This document shows, piece by piece, positions 9,401-17,167 of a DNA stretch of 48,986 bases (position 1 is the first letter of the stretch; each line of letters starts with the position of its first letter). The notes under the pieces are model-generated. The model was not told where the DNA came from. It searched no databases and worked only from the letters and a program-made list of their open reading frames with translations. This DNA comes from Chitinophaga pinensis (GTDB lineage Bacteria > Bacteroidota > Bacteroidia > Chitinophagales > Chitinophagaceae): contig CAMDVD010000025.1 of the NCBI GenBank assembly GCA_945878115.1, positions 1-48,986 on the forward strand, written 5' to 3'. Position numbers and translations under genes: made by a program.

Positions 9401-10903
9401 AAAAATGGGAAGCTAATTATCAAACCAAAAAAGGTAATTGCCAAAAAGAAGAAAAAGAAAGAGTTTAATCCTTCAAATGAATTGCGATTTGTTGGCAATT
9501 TATTGATGATGGTAAAACGGGCTAGCTTAAGTTATAATGAAAATATGGGAACCACTTTACCTGGTTATATGGACAGTACACAATATGCTGGCGTGAATTG
9601 GAGAAATAGTTCGAATAGGGAAATTCCATTTGCATTTGGTTACCAGCCTGATCGATTATGGCTGGAAGGAAAAGGGAATGATAATGTCATGAGTAGAGAT
9701 TCTTTATTCAATGGAACTTTCCAGCAACAGTATTCGCAAACATTAAATCTTACGGTGAATGTAGAACCAGTGAAGGATTTTAAAATTGATATTTCCTTGA
9801 TGAAAACATTCAATAAAGGATACTCAGAATTGTTTAAAGACACTGTTGGCGGAGGTTCTAATTTTGAACATTTAAATCCGTATGAAACAGGTGGATTTAG
9901 CATTTCATTCATTGCAATCAATACTTTATTTCAAAAGAAAGGTAGTGATAATTTGACCGAAGCATTTTCAGATTTTGAAAACAATAGAAAAGTTATTTCG
10001 CAACGACTTGGTTTGATTAATCCATATACAGGCAATTTAACTGCACCGCAAGACAAGGACTATAAAAAAGGATATACGCGTTATGCGCAAGATGTATTGA
10101 TACCAGCATTCTTATCAGCATATACAGGTAAAGATCCTGCCACCTATCCATTGGTAGATAATAAGTATGCAGGCGTTCGCTCGAATCCATTTAAACGTAT
10201 ATTGCCACGACCTAATTGGCGCATCAGTTACAACGGATTAGCAAGAACAAAAATGTTCAAAGATATTTTTCAAAGCTTCACATTGACGCACGCTTACAGT
10301 GGTCAATTGGCAATGAATAGTTTCACTTCTTCCTTGGTTTATCGAGATGTTTTTGCATTAGGCTTCCCTTCATTTATTGATTCGGTTTCTAATAATTATG
10401 TACCTTATTTTATGGTGCCAAATATGACCATCACCGAAAATTTCGGACCACTTTTAGGATTGGATATGACGTTCAAAAACTCACTTAATTTTCATGTCGA
10501 ATATAAGAAATCAAGAACCTTGAGTATGAGTTTGGTTGATTATCAATTGAGCGAAACCAAGAGCAGTGAAATTGCATTGGGTGGTGGTATGCGTTTAAAG
10601 AATGTACGTATTAATACTCCTTATTTTGGTATTAATAAATTGAAAAGTGATGTAAATATCAAAATGGATTTTGGTTTGCGTGATGACTATACAACCATTA
10701 ATCGTTTAGATCAAAGAGAATCAAGAGCGACACGTGGACAAAAAGTTATTACGATTTCTCCATCCATTGATTATATCATGACCCAAAATGTGACGCTGCG
10801 TTTCTTCTACGATCGCCGCCAAAGTATTCCTTATGTTTCAAATGCTTATCCCATCACTACTACAAGGGGCGGCTTGATGATAAGATTTTTGTTGGGGCAG
10901 TAG
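3407..10903 (+). CDS. sprA: SprA/Sov, outer-membrane translocon of the type IX secretion system
   Basis: SprA is the giant outer-membrane barrel through which type IX cargo leaves the cell; in flavobacteria it is also needed for gliding. The 2,498 residues match the family (~2,300-2,500). The N-terminus has a signal peptide ending near 'VVSNAHP'. The rest is rich in alternating beta-strands, with family-typical stretches such as 'EANVYIDDFEGTRSGYDLKFP' (split as EANVYIDDFEG, residues ~823 on) and an aromatic-rich C-terminus. The start is TTG at 3407: the ruvA stop is two codons upstream in the same frame, no ATG lies between, and TTG opens the signal peptide. A Gly/Lys/Asp-rich low-complexity insert plus a lysine run (~1,895-2,025) separates two barrel portions. 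Two proteins in this window carry type IX sorting domains and are plausible cargo. Confidence 0.97.
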   Translation: MNSFLKYSFRFIVLFAITFTGLVVSNAHPFTFSNYDISSVDTPEAHKDTLVYPITDRENDKLTDNPPTQFDLKDPKNIKTNVELESDSQFSISEKIGNEYYRAPTYMSYADFVKYQAGKDEAAYFRKRANTLSQLSKKGGIIPKVNLGNALFDRIFGGSSIEVKPQGNVDMFFGGNWQNVKNPTLVQSAQKYGIFDFDMNMNINLLAKVGEKMKMNFNYNTKATFDFENQLKLEYAGQEDDVLKKIEAGYISFPLKTTLIQGVQSLFGIHTQLQFGRLSVNAVVSQQKSKKESLAIKGGSQAQTFSISSDSYEDFRHFLLAQNFRRNYNTALKNFPVIQSLNNINKIEVWVTNKNGSTENARDVVAFQDLGEPQPYRTSFTKAGPDAADNNANTLYTQLVQSPGIRDIGTVITSLQNIGLKQSVDFEKTFARKLNPNEFTFNPQLGFVSVNTQLQPDDVVGVAFEYTNNGKVYQVGEFAQSLPPDSTNPKVLFLKMLKSTTPNPTVPLWDLMMKNVYSLGGSGISSDEFILNIFYLDPGGGEKRYLPEGPKAGIPLLTLLNLDRLNNQNDPQPDGRFDYVEGITINSQQGKIIFPVLEPFGEDLKGVFGGNIPLEKKYLYRLLYDSTKNVAIQFPQYNRFLLKGSFKSANSSEIYLGGFNIPQGSVSVFAGGQKLTENVDYQIDYGIGKLKIINAGILNSGIPINVSYENNATFGAQVQNFVGTRLDYFINENFSIGGTMLRLSERPYFNKVTYGEDPIKNTMLGFDANYSSEMPRLTRFIDRLPIVSTTAPSMVVASGEVAKIIPSHSRFINDASGEANVYIDDFEGTRSGYDLKFPVTGWSIASTPKDATDKFGNILFPEAELVNNLNYGKNRAKLAWYNIDPCMVDPKQTCIPEHLKKDLTQLSNHYIRLVQQQDVFPLKSYSSLQGNLTTLDLAFFPKERGPYNFDAKNITSSGELLNPTKRWGGIMRPIEYSDFETSNVEFIEFWVMDPFINRPLDPGGSFYINLGNVSEDILKDGRKFFENGLPYPPNPAKVESTKWSKIPKFQQQLTPAFDNDVDARNVQDIGYDGCNDAEEQVQYASYLAELATNFSTTSVAYLQASADPANDDFHHFRGSDYDGDQTAVLKRYRKFNNPQGNSPVTSNNSQFSNAFTNVPESEDINRDNSLNENEAYFQYRIDMKPNMAVGQNYIVNKQVTSVRLANQTTENETWYQFKIPIKEYTDRVGGIGDFKSIRFMRMFLTGFQDSVILRFSRLELGRNQWRKYNFSLKNPGEIVPDEDDNSTLFNVASVSVEENSSRAPVPYVSPPGILRQQQQVSNGQNVLNNEQALSIQVCGLEDGNAKGAFKSLGMDLRQFKEMKMFIHAEAMEASSLKDNDVRAFIRLGSDFVANYYEYQIPLTLTNPGARDANLIWPEKNQMTLELQKLVDAKKERNASGASPMIPYITKDVLGNYVKVVGNPNMGDVKMAMLGVLNPQKTPNDVTDDGAKKCAEVWFNELRLSNMDETGGYAALGHADIQLADVGVVKLSGNMHTAGYGNIDQKLNQRYRDNFSQFDVSANINAGKFIPKSWGVQLPIFAGYSQTVSNPIYDPYDLDIKFSDKVNAYSGKAKDSVRKAAQDFTSIKSINFQNVRIAPTNHKHKRPLDLQNFDASYSYTQTDKHNPLVESDQLVEHHAAFGYTFAPKTKSIEPFKKLFSPKKKYFALARDFNFNLIPSNFTFRNGLNRTFGTTQVRNIDEGAYPIAPNYFKFFTWSRIYNLRWDLTKSLSFDYGATNNSRIDEPIGKLDTKLKKDTFWNNVKSLGRNTNYTQSVNASYNMPLSKFPLLDWTTVRGTYAATYTWTAASLLATNLGNIVGNTQNRQINGEFNFSQLYNKVKVLRILAMQNTSKPKGPANSNDKGLPPTKGGGMAPPDRTGKGGGGKDGTGRDGGGRDGGGKDGSVGSAKGTDEETVAVDTPPKDVPVNTEKSRDTKEKSKNTALLNPNTKPVVLMDTTRDKNGKLIIKPKKVIAKKKKKKEFNPSNELRFVGNLLMMVKRASLSYNENMGTTLPGYMDSTQYAGVNWRNSSNREIPFAFGYQPDRLWLEGKGNDNVMSRDSLFNGTFQQQYSQTLNLTVNVEPVKDFKIDISLMKTFNKGYSELFKDTVGGGSNFEHLNPYETGGFSISFIAINTLFQKKGSDNLTEAFSDFENNRKVISQRLGLINPYTGNLTAPQDKDYKKGYTRYAQDVLIPAFLSAYTGKDPATYPLVDNKYAGVRSNPFKRILPRPNWRISYNGLARTKMFKDIFQSFTLTHAYSGQLAMNSFTSSLVYRDVFALGFPSFIDSVSNNYVPYFMVPNMTITENFGPLLGLDMTFKNSLNFHVEYKKSRTLSMSLVDYQLSETKSSEIALGGGMRLKNVRINTPYFGINKLKSDVNIKMDFGLRDDYTTINRLDQRESRATRGQKVITISPSIDYIMTQNVTLRFFYDRRQSIPYVSNAYPITTTRGGLMIRFLLGQ

Positions 10904-10926
10904 AGGGCAGTAAATTTTACTATCCT

Positions 10927-10986
10927 CGCAGTGTGTCCTCTACACGAATCCAGTCTACGACTAAAAAGCATGTGAGGCACACTGCG
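10927..10986. repeat. Palindromic repeat, copy A (between convergent genes)
   Basis: Inverted arms CGCAGTGTGTCCTC and GAGGCACACTGCG pair with a single bulge around a ~33-base loop. Related copies lie at 23093-23155, 27397-27459 and 27566-27628. This copy sits between the convergent ends of sprA and the O-antigen-ligase-like gene, where a long hairpin could act as a bidirectional terminator. Confidence 0.75.
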
Positions 10987-11054
10987 ACTTAGGACACAAA
11001 AGCTTGTCATCAGCAATCTAGAAAGGAAATCAATTTCTATTTAAGAATTCAACT

Positions 11055-12299
11055 TTAATAAACAACCCGCTTCTCACTTGGTCGTTTTGCTACCAATAAA
11101 AGGAAGAATAAAAATAAGCAAGTGCCATATTGGGTTTCATACAATGGTTCTATCATCATGGTAAAAAAGAAAGTGAACCAAACGGAGAAGTATAAAAAGT
11201 CTTTGTTCTTTTTCCAAAAAAATAAAGAAAATTGCATCAACAAAAGGTAGAGGATACCGCCAATGCCCAAGCCCATGCCCACTACCAAAAATTGATTATG
11301 CGGTAATAAGATGCTTACTTTTTTTTCTGCAAAATCGTGGGTATATCGTTTCTCCATTTCATTTTTCACATCTCCTATACCAACGCCAAGCAATGGATGT
11401 AGCGCAATGCTTTGTAATGCATAGCGGTAAGAGATTAAGCGGCCTTCGTCACTGATATTGGCTTGCATTTCTGTGTTTTGCATTTGTTCCCAAGAGTATT
11501 TTACATAATTAATTTTATTTCTAAATGAAGTAGAAAACGAATACATGATAAAGGGTAAAGCAAGGATAGAACTTAGTCCAATGAGCGCAAATCCTTTATT
11601 TTTTTTAGTAAAAAGGAGTTTCCCTAAAAAGAGAAATGTAATGAGATAAAAAACGATTAGCCCCGTTTTGACGGCAACAATGTGAAGGAACACAATAAAA
11701 AAAATAAGGCAAAGCATTAAAACAATTCGAAGCCATTTTTGTTTGTATCGAATGGCCAAATCCAAACAACAATACATGCTGAGAAGCACGGCTATACTGA
11801 ATCGGATATGGTCATTTTTGAAGGGAGTGGGTAATACTTGCGACAATCCATAAGCTTCGTCATACATTTCTTTATGCAAAAAATAATGATACAAACTCCA
11901 GCAGCAACCACCCATACATAATAGCACGAAGACAACAAATAAACGATCAAACCATTTCAATCTACAATGTGGCATCGCGTAAAAAGCAAATGGCAATACC
12001 AAAAATGGCAACAGAATTTGCATACGTTCCATGAAGTAATGTTTGTCTTCACTCCAGAAATAAGTGATGGTACAAAGCAAGAAATAAACGGTAATCAATA
12101 TGCAATTTCTATCTTTCAAAAAATTGGAAAAATTCTTTTTGAATGGAGTTTGGATGAATGCATTTGCTAATAAAGTCATCATGCCAATACTCATCATGGC
12201 ACGTGAAACAAACAAGCCAACCAATATGCATAAACAAGCCAAAAAGGCTAGTTGTTCATGCATTAATACATTCGACAATTGTTTAATTCTATTCTTCAA
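11055..12299 (-). CDS. O-antigen ligase/polymerase-like (Wzy_C family) membrane protein
   Basis: A 414-residue polytopic inner-membrane protein with roughly 10-12 hydrophobic segments. The central segment 'VAVKTGLIVFY', the periplasmic-loop motif 'SDEGRLISYRYALQSI..HPLLGVGIGD', and 'LLPHNQFLVVGMGLGIGG' are characteristic of the Wzy_C/O-antigen ligase family, including the conserved Arg and His of the large loop. Members join glycan chains to lipid A-core, polymerise O-antigen or glycosylate proteins; the sequence alone does not say which. No polysaccharide cluster surrounds it: sprA converges on one side and meaB diverges on the other. Confidence 0.85.
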   Translation of the reverse strand: MKNRIKQLSNVLMHEQLAFLACLCILVGLFVSRAMMSIGMMTLLANAFIQTPFKKNFSNFLKDRNCILITVYFLLCTITYFWSEDKHYFMERMQILLPFLVLPFAFYAMPHCRLKWFDRLFVVFVLLCMGGCCWSLYHYFLHKEMYDEAYGLSQVLPTPFKNDHIRFSIAVLLSMYCCLDLAIRYKQKWLRIVLMLCLIFFIVFLHIVAVKTGLIVFYLITFLFLGKLLFTKKNKGFALIGLSSILALPFIMYSFSTSFRNKINYVKYSWEQMQNTEMQANISDEGRLISYRYALQSIALHPLLGVGIGDVKNEMEKRYTHDFAEKKVSILLPHNQFLVVGMGLGIGGILYLLLMQFSLFFWKKNKDFLYFSVWFTFFFTMMIEPLYETQYGTCLFLFFLLLVAKRPSEKRVVY

Positions 12300-12352
12300 A
12301 TGTTAGCTTATTTTTTAAAATGAATTCTCCGCAAATTAATACTTGAAACCAT

Positions 12353-12360
12353 TACTTTTG
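12353..12360 (+). promoter_or_regulatory. -7 promoter box for meaB
   Basis: TACTTTTG matches TAnnTTTG and ends 38 bases before the GTG start of meaB, in the divergent spacer with the O-antigen-ligase-like gene. Confidence 0.45.
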
Positions 12361-12398
12361 CGGCTAAGGTATAGAAACGTACAAAAAATAATAGTATT

Positions 12399-13304
12399 GT
12401 GTTCAACATAAGTCAAGGTATAGATGGAATTAAGCTAGGGGACAATCGATCGATTGCACAATCCCTAACTTGTGTTGAAAATGAATTGGCAGGAAGCGAA
12501 GAGTTATTAATGCAACTAGTTCCAAATCCAAACACCAAAGTAGTGGGTATTACTGGTCCGCCTGGTGCTGGAAAAAGTTCTTTGCTAAATGCCTTATTGA
12601 AATTGCTAGTCTCCCAACAGAAGCGAGTTGCTATTCTTTCGATAGATCCATCATCGCCATTTAATTTTGGTGCATTGCTTGGTGATCGAGTTCGTATGGC
12701 TGATTTTTATTTACATCCTTCCGTGTTTATTCGTTCGGTTGCTAGTAGAGGCTCCCTCGGCGGACTGAATGCGAAAGTGATAGAAATGGTGGATGTGTTG
12801 AAGGCCTCCCTATTTGATTACGTATTTATAGAAACAGTTGGCGTTGGGCAAAGTGAAGTGGAAATAGCTGGCATTGCAGATACTACAATTGTTGTGATGG
12901 TGCCTGAAGCTGGTGATGAAATTCAAGTGCTCAAGGCAGGCATCATGGAAATAGCCGATATCTTCGTGGTCAATAAATCAGATAGAAGTAATGCAGATCA
13001 ATTTGCACAAAATTTGATCTATCTGGCGCATACAAAAATGAATGAATGGGAAATTCCAGTCATAAAATCTATTGCAACACAAGATGTTGGGATTGCTGAA
13101 TTGATAGAAAAAATAGAAGCGCATCAGCATGTAATTCAACAATTTTCAGATAGAAAAATCCATCTTTTGGTGGATAAAACATTTCAATTAATTCAGCAAA
13201 AAAAAATGCGAAATGTTGTAAAACAAGACTTATTTCAAGCCATCTTGAATCAAGTAAAAGAGAATTGTTTCAATATTTATCAATTCGTGCAAACGTATAT
13301 CTAG
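12399..13304 (+). CDS. meaB: Methylmalonyl-CoA mutase-associated GTPase MeaB (ArgK family)
   Basis: This G3E-type P-loop GTPase protects and reloads the adenosylcobalamin-dependent methylmalonyl-CoA mutase. The 301 residues show G1 'GPPGAGKS' (53-60), 'SIDPSSPFNFGALLGDRVRM' with the family's switch region, 'FIRSVASRGSLGGL', G3-like 'ETVGVGQSEVE' and G4 'NKSD'. The start is GTG at 12399: an in-frame TAG lies at 12372, and no ATG occurs between it and the conserved N-terminal helix. The mutase genes are not in the window. The old ArgK name reflects a misassigned arginine-transport kinase function. Confidence 0.95.
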   Translation: MFNISQGIDGIKLGDNRSIAQSLTCVENELAGSEELLMQLVPNPNTKVVGITGPPGAGKSSLLNALLKLLVSQQKRVAILSIDPSSPFNFGALLGDRVRMADFYLHPSVFIRSVASRGSLGGLNAKVIEMVDVLKASLFDYVFIETVGVGQSEVEIAGIADTTIVVMVPEAGDEIQVLKAGIMEIADIFVVNKSDRSNADQFAQNLIYLAHTKMNEWEIPVIKSIATQDVGIAELIEKIEAHQHVIQQFSDRKIHLLVDKTFQLIQQKKMRNVVKQDLFQAILNQVKENCFNIYQFVQTYI

Positions 13305-13381
13305 CATAGCTTTCTAGGAAGTAGATTTTTTTTCCACTTGTTTTGTGTATAACAAAATGCAGACACTTTCATATACAGATT

Positions 13382-13389
13382 TACATTTG
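13382..13389 (+). promoter_or_regulatory. -7 promoter box for parE
   Basis: TACATTTG matches TAnnTTTG and ends 25 bases before the chosen parE ATG at 13415. Its position supports 13415 over the upstream in-frame codon at 13343. Confidence 0.5.
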
Positions 13390-13414
13390 TAGAAATACGA
13401 AAGAACGAAATAGA

Positions 13415-15337
13415 ATGGCAGAAAATACTCCGCAAAATTTGTACGACGACAGTTCCATTAAATCACTTGATTGGCGTGAACATATTCGATTGCGTCCAGG
13501 TATGTATATTGGAAAATTGGGTGATGGTAGTAGCTTAGATGATGGTATTTATGTGTTACTCAAGGAGGTGATTGATAATTGTATTGACGAACATACCATG
13601 GGGCATGGTAAGCATGTGGATATTACCGTGAAGGATGGGAAAGTACGTGTACGTGATTATGGAAGAGGAATTCCTTTGGGTAGTGTGGTAAAAGTAGTGA
13701 GCCAAATAAATACGGGTGCAAAGTATGATAGTAATGTATTTCAAAAATCGGTTGGTTTAAATGGTGTTGGTACAAAGGCCGTAAATGCATTGAGTAATTC
13801 CTTCCATGTCAAAAGTTATCGAGAAGGGAAAATGAAATTGGCGGAATTTGAACAAGGGATTTTAATTAAGGAATATCCAGAAGTAAATTCTACAGAATCT
13901 AATGGAACGGAAATAGTATTTGTTCCGGATGATACTGTTTTTAAGCATTATAAATATATTGAAGAGTATATTGAAAATCAAGTTTGGAATTATTGCTATT
14001 TGAATGCTGGTTTGGTGATTAATTTCAATGAAAAAAAATACATTTCTAAAAATGGTTTATTAGATTTATTAGAAAGGAAAACCAATGTAGATGAAATTCG
14101 TTATCCAATCATTCATCTCAAGGGTGACGATATAGAAATCGCTTTTACCCATAGCAATGATTATGGTGAAGAGATTTATTCTTTCGTAAATGGCCAACAT
14201 ACAACACAAGGAGGTACGCACCAACAGGCATTTAGAGAGGCGTATGTAAAAACGGTTCGTGATTTTTTCAAAAAGGATTATGACGCCAGTGATATACGAC
14301 AAAGTATTGTTGCTGCAGTTAGTATTCGAGTGGTTGAACCGGTTTTTGAAAGCCAAACCAAAACGAAATTAGGTAGCATCAATATGGATGTGAAAGGCCC
14401 ATCAGTTAAAGTATTCTTGATGGAATTTATGACTAAACAGTTGGATAATTTCTTACATAGAAACCCTGCAGTGGCTGATGCCTTGAAGAAACGAATAGAG
14501 CAAACTGAACATGAACGTAAAGAGTTAAGTGGTATCAAAAAAATAGCCAATGAAAGAGCAAAAAAAGCGAATATTCATAACCGAAAATTGAGAGATTGTA
14601 AAGTCCATTTTGACGATGTGTTTGAAGGGAAAAATAAATTGGCAATGGAATCCAAGCGTTTAGAATCAACGATTTTTATTACCGAAGGAGATAGTGCGAG
14701 TGGTTCTATTACTAAATCTAGAAATGTAGATACACAAGCCGTTTTTAGCTTGAAAGGCAAACCCTTGAATTGTTATGGAATGAGTAAAAAAATAGTGTAT
14801 GAAAATGAAGAGATGAATCTTCTACAACATGCCTTGAATATTGAACAAAGCATTGAGAATCTTCGATACAATAATATTGTAATCGCTACCGATGCCGATG
14901 TGGATGGCATGCATATTCGATTATTAATTATGACTTTCTTCTTGCAATTTTTTCCGGATTTAGTGCGTAATGGTCATGTGTATATTTTGGAAACGCCTTT
15001 GTTTCGAGTGAGAGATAAAAAGGAAACTATTTATTGTTATAGCGAAACGGAAAAACAAAAGGCTATTCAAAAATTACACGGCAAACCAGAAATAACTCGA
15101 TTTAAAGGTTTGGGTGAAATTTCACCAGATGAGTTTGGTGGATTTATTGGTGAAGACATCAAGAAGGTTCCAGTGCTTTTGGCTGGAGAAGCACATATCC
15201 AAAAGCTTTTGGAATATTACATGGGCAAGAATACCATGCAAAGGCAAGAGTTTATCATACAGAATTTACGCATAGAAGTAGATAGTACGGAGCCTATTGT
15301 GTTGCCACAAACACTAGAAGTAGAGGAACTCGTTTAA
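13415..15337 (+). CDS. parE: Type IIA DNA topoisomerase subunit B (topoisomerase IV ParE type)
   Basis: The ATPase and TOPRIM subunit of topoisomerase IV, which unlinks replicated chromosomes. The protein has 640 residues from ATG 13415; the in-frame extension to 13343 is not gyrase-like and contains the promoter box. Seen in order: GHKL ATPase motifs '[13 protein letters not shown]', 'VRDYGRGIP' and '[14 protein letters not shown]'; a transducer domain; TOPRIM '[12 protein letters not shown]' and '[14 protein letters not shown]'; and the C-terminal '[13 protein letters not shown]'. The length (~640, no gyrase B insert) favours ParE over GyrB. parC is not adjacent; the next gene is a DUF1835 protein 22 bases downstream on the same strand, likely cotranscribed. 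Confidence 0.93.
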   Translation: MAENTPQNLYDDSSIKSLDWREHIRLRPGMYIGKLGDGSSLDDGIYVLLKEVIDNCIDEHTMGHGKHVDITVKDGKVRVRDYGRGIPLGSVVKVVSQINTGAKYDSNVFQKSVGLNGVGTKAVNALSNSFHVKSYREGKMKLAEFEQGILIKEYPEVNSTESNGTEIVFVPDDTVFKHYKYIEEYIENQVWNYCYLNAGLVINFNEKKYISKNGLLDLLERKTNVDEIRYPIIHLKGDDIEIAFTHSNDYGEEIYSFVNGQHTTQGGTHQQAFREAYVKTVRDFFKKDYDASDIRQSIVAAVSIRVVEPVFESQTKTKLGSINMDVKGPSVKVFLMEFMTKQLDNFLHRNPAVADALKKRIEQTEHERKELSGIKKIANERAKKANIHNRKLRDCKVHFDDVFEGKNKLAMESKRLESTIFITEGDSASGSITKSRNVDTQAVFSLKGKPLNCYGMSKKIVYENEEMNLLQHALNIEQSIENLRYNNIVIATDADVDGMHIRLLIMTFFLQFFPDLVRNGHVYILETPLFRVRDKKETIYCYSETEKQKAIQKLHGKPEITRFKGLGEISPDEFGGFIGEDIKKVPVLLAGEAHIQKLLEYYMGKNTMQRQEFIIQNLRIEVDSTEPIVLPQTLEVEELV

Positions 15338-15359
15338 AAATAAAATAAATTAATTAGAC

Positions 15360-16181
15360 ATGATACATATCATAGTAGGCGATATGGCTGCTGCGAATTT
15401 AAGCAAGGCAATGGGTATAGATGAAAACCTTGTTGGCGAAATAGTCGTCCTGAAAGATACTTTAGGAATTGGTGGAATTGTAGTGGAGGAAGGTCAAACA
15501 CATGATGAAATAAGAACCGAATTCTGGCGTTTAATAAATCCACTTGCTGAAATAGTATGTGAAGATGAAGCACGTTTACAAGCCGCTATTACAAAGGCTT
15601 TAGCAGACGAAGAGCCTTTGTGTTTTTGGATGTCGCCTTGTGTTTCAGATATGTGTGCTTATTATTGGATTTTGACTTACACTAAACAATATCCAGGATT
15701 ATTGCATACCATAAATATAGTTGGATTGCCTTTCATTAATGATAAAGGACAATTATTTTATCCAAATAATTTTTCCCAAATTTTGCCTACTGAATTTATC
15801 AAAACAAAGCGTTTGTTGAAAGAAGTAACGCTTGCCGAATATGAAACTGAAGGAGATGAATGGCAGAATTTTCAATTGCATAATACCATGGTGAGAATAT
15901 ATGATGGGGGCAAAAGTGTAAAAAGTAAAGACGAAAACTATTTTGATACTTTAATGATAAATGCCATTACAGCGGAGTTACAAAAAGGTTCTAAAATTGT
16001 TAGTGAGGCATTGAAAAAAACAACGCAATCGGTCAGTAATCATTTTTTGGAATGGCGTTTACGGACCTTGATTGAATCTGGTGGTTATTTTGTGCAAGGC
16101 GATTTGACAAAAGGGTCCAAGGATTTTGAAGTCAAATTGGAAGGAAATATGGTAGCCGCAATTGAGGAAGAAAATGGATAA
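15360..16181 (+). CDS. DUF1835 domain-containing protein
   Basis: A 273-residue soluble protein starting MIHIIVGDMAAANLSKAMG and continuing with 'VVLKDTLGIGGI', the hallmark N-terminus of DUF1835 proteins. A middle segment 'LCFWMSPCVSDMCAYYWIL' and a C-terminal helical part (~200-273) follow. The molecular function of the family is not established. It begins 22 bases after parE with no promoter box between, so it is probably cotranscribed with the topoisomerase subunit. Confidence 0.85.
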   Translation: MIHIIVGDMAAANLSKAMGIDENLVGEIVVLKDTLGIGGIVVEEGQTHDEIRTEFWRLINPLAEIVCEDEARLQAAITKALADEEPLCFWMSPCVSDMCAYYWILTYTKQYPGLLHTINIVGLPFINDKGQLFYPNNFSQILPTEFIKTKRLLKEVTLAEYETEGDEWQNFQLHNTMVRIYDGGKSVKSKDENYFDTLMINAITAELQKGSKIVSEALKKTTQSVSNHFLEWRLRTLIESGGYFVQGDLTKGSKDFEVKLEGNMVAAIEEENG

Positions 16182-16217
16182 AATTATGAGGTCATTATTT
16201 TAGCATTAGTCAATTCT

Positions 16218-16682
16218 TTATGTCGTATGAAATAATCTAGGATCGAAGTCAAAGGTTTTTGTACCTTTTATTTTTACTTTTTTAAAATCGGGATGAGCAG
16301 GATTTAATAAATAATTAAACTCACCAGGTACAATGGCACTAGGTACTTGTAAAGCTAAAAATTTATTTTTTCGAATAAATTCAGTGCCAATGCTTTGCGT
16401 TGCACCAATTCTAGGAAATTTATTCCAGTCGGTTGGAAGTGTATGTAATTTGACAGTTTGTATTGGGCTATTGTCTGGGATTTCAATGGATATCATACAA
16501 TAGTCATCTGGAATTCCATCGGCAGGAACATGCACTAATATTTCTACAATACTTAAAGCCTTGGATGAACTTGTGTAGATTATTTTAGTTTCTTTTTGAT
16601 TCCATCTTCCGCCAATTAATGCAGCACCTGTACCAGATAAGTCGTCCTTATATTTCTGATGACTAAGCCTATATAAAATCAT
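16218..16682 (-). CDS. RES-domain toxin (NAD+ phosphorylase/glycohydrolase family)
   Basis: A 154-residue RES domain protein. Motifs are 'YRLSHQKY' at the N-terminus, 'GGRWNQ' (~24-29), 'IIYTSSSKALSIVEILVH' with the conserved Ser and Glu, and a C-terminal 'FDPRLF'. Characterised RES toxins deplete cellular NAD+ and are neutralised by a cognate Xre/DUF2384 protein. The start codon overlaps the antitoxin stop in ATGA (16679-16682), showing translational coupling in an antitoxin-first operon. All expected motifs are present, so it looks intact. Confidence 0.92.
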   Translation of the reverse strand: MILYRLSHQKYKDDLSGTGAALIGGRWNQKETKIIYTSSSKALSIVEILVHVPADGIPDDYCMISIEIPDNSPIQTVKLHTLPTDWNKFPRIGATQSIGTEFIRKNKFLALQVPSAIVPGEFNYLLNPAHPDFKKVKIKGTKTFDFDPRLFHTT

Positions 16683-17140
16683 GCGAGTATGCCATAATCA
16701 ATGTTCAATAATTCTTGCATCACTATTTGTATACCTACCGAAGTAATCAGCAATTCTTTGGGTGTATGCGAGCCAAGAGCAATATTGTTATTTTGTAACC
16801 AACGTTTAAATTTCTCTTTATTCCCAAACGTCTCTATTCCTTTTTTGATAAGTATAGTGAGTTCAATTATTTTTTCAGCGTAAATACTTTCGAAAGATTT
16901 GTTTTCTATTTTGTAACGCAATAGTGTACGATCGGTAAGGTGTAGGAAATTACTCCAATCACTTAGTGTAAATGGGCTGTCGGCTAGTACTTCAGCGAAA
17001 CAAGTATAACTAATTCCTTTTTTGATTCTATCAATAATGAAGTATTGTTGATTTGTATTTTGGTAGCCATAGGCAACAACAGGTTCTTGTGCAATACTTA
17101 GAGGGGCTTCTTCGGCTTTATATTTTTTTAATTTTCCCAT
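16679..17140 (-). CDS. Xre/MbcA/ParS-type antitoxin (DUF2384) of the RES toxin
   Basis: A 153-residue protein upstream of and overlapping the RES toxin by 4 bases. The middle region 'TLSDWSNFLHLTDRTLLRYK' is the helix-turn-helix-like part of RES-associated Xre antitoxins. The C-terminal segment 'FGNKEKFKRWLQNNNIALGSHTPKELL' is the DUF2384 toxin-binding domain. Relatives neutralise the toxin and repress the operon. The start is ATG 17140 rather than the in-frame TTG 17146, because the -7 promoter box ends 3 bases before that ATG. This implies a nearly leaderless message. Confidence 0.88.
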   Translation of the reverse strand: MGKLKKYKAEEAPLSIAQEPVVAYGYQNTNQQYFIIDRIKKGISYTCFAEVLADSPFTLSDWSNFLHLTDRTLLRYKIENKSFESIYAEKIIELTILIKKGIETFGNKEKFKRWLQNNNIALGSHTPKELLITSVGIQIVMQELLNIDYGILA

Positions 17141-17143
17141 ACC

Positions 17144-17151
17144 CAAATATA
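17144..17151 (-). promoter_or_regulatory. -7 promoter box for the Xre-RES operon
   Basis: TATATTTG on the minus strand ends 3 bases before ATG 17140. Transcription should begin at or just inside the start codon. An autorepressor site would be expected to overlap it, but no clear operator palindrome is visible. Confidence 0.45.
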
Positions 17152-17167
17152 GACATTTTTCACAGAA

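Noticed and set aside
9022-9498. 158-codon antisense frame rich in Pro/Ser/Phe
   Set aside because: It is the mirror of the Gly/Lys-rich codons in SprA and has no independent start signal.
13343-13414. N-terminal extension of parE
   Set aside because: The extra residues are not topoisomerase-like, and the segment contains a TACATTTG promoter box; the start at 13415 fits better.
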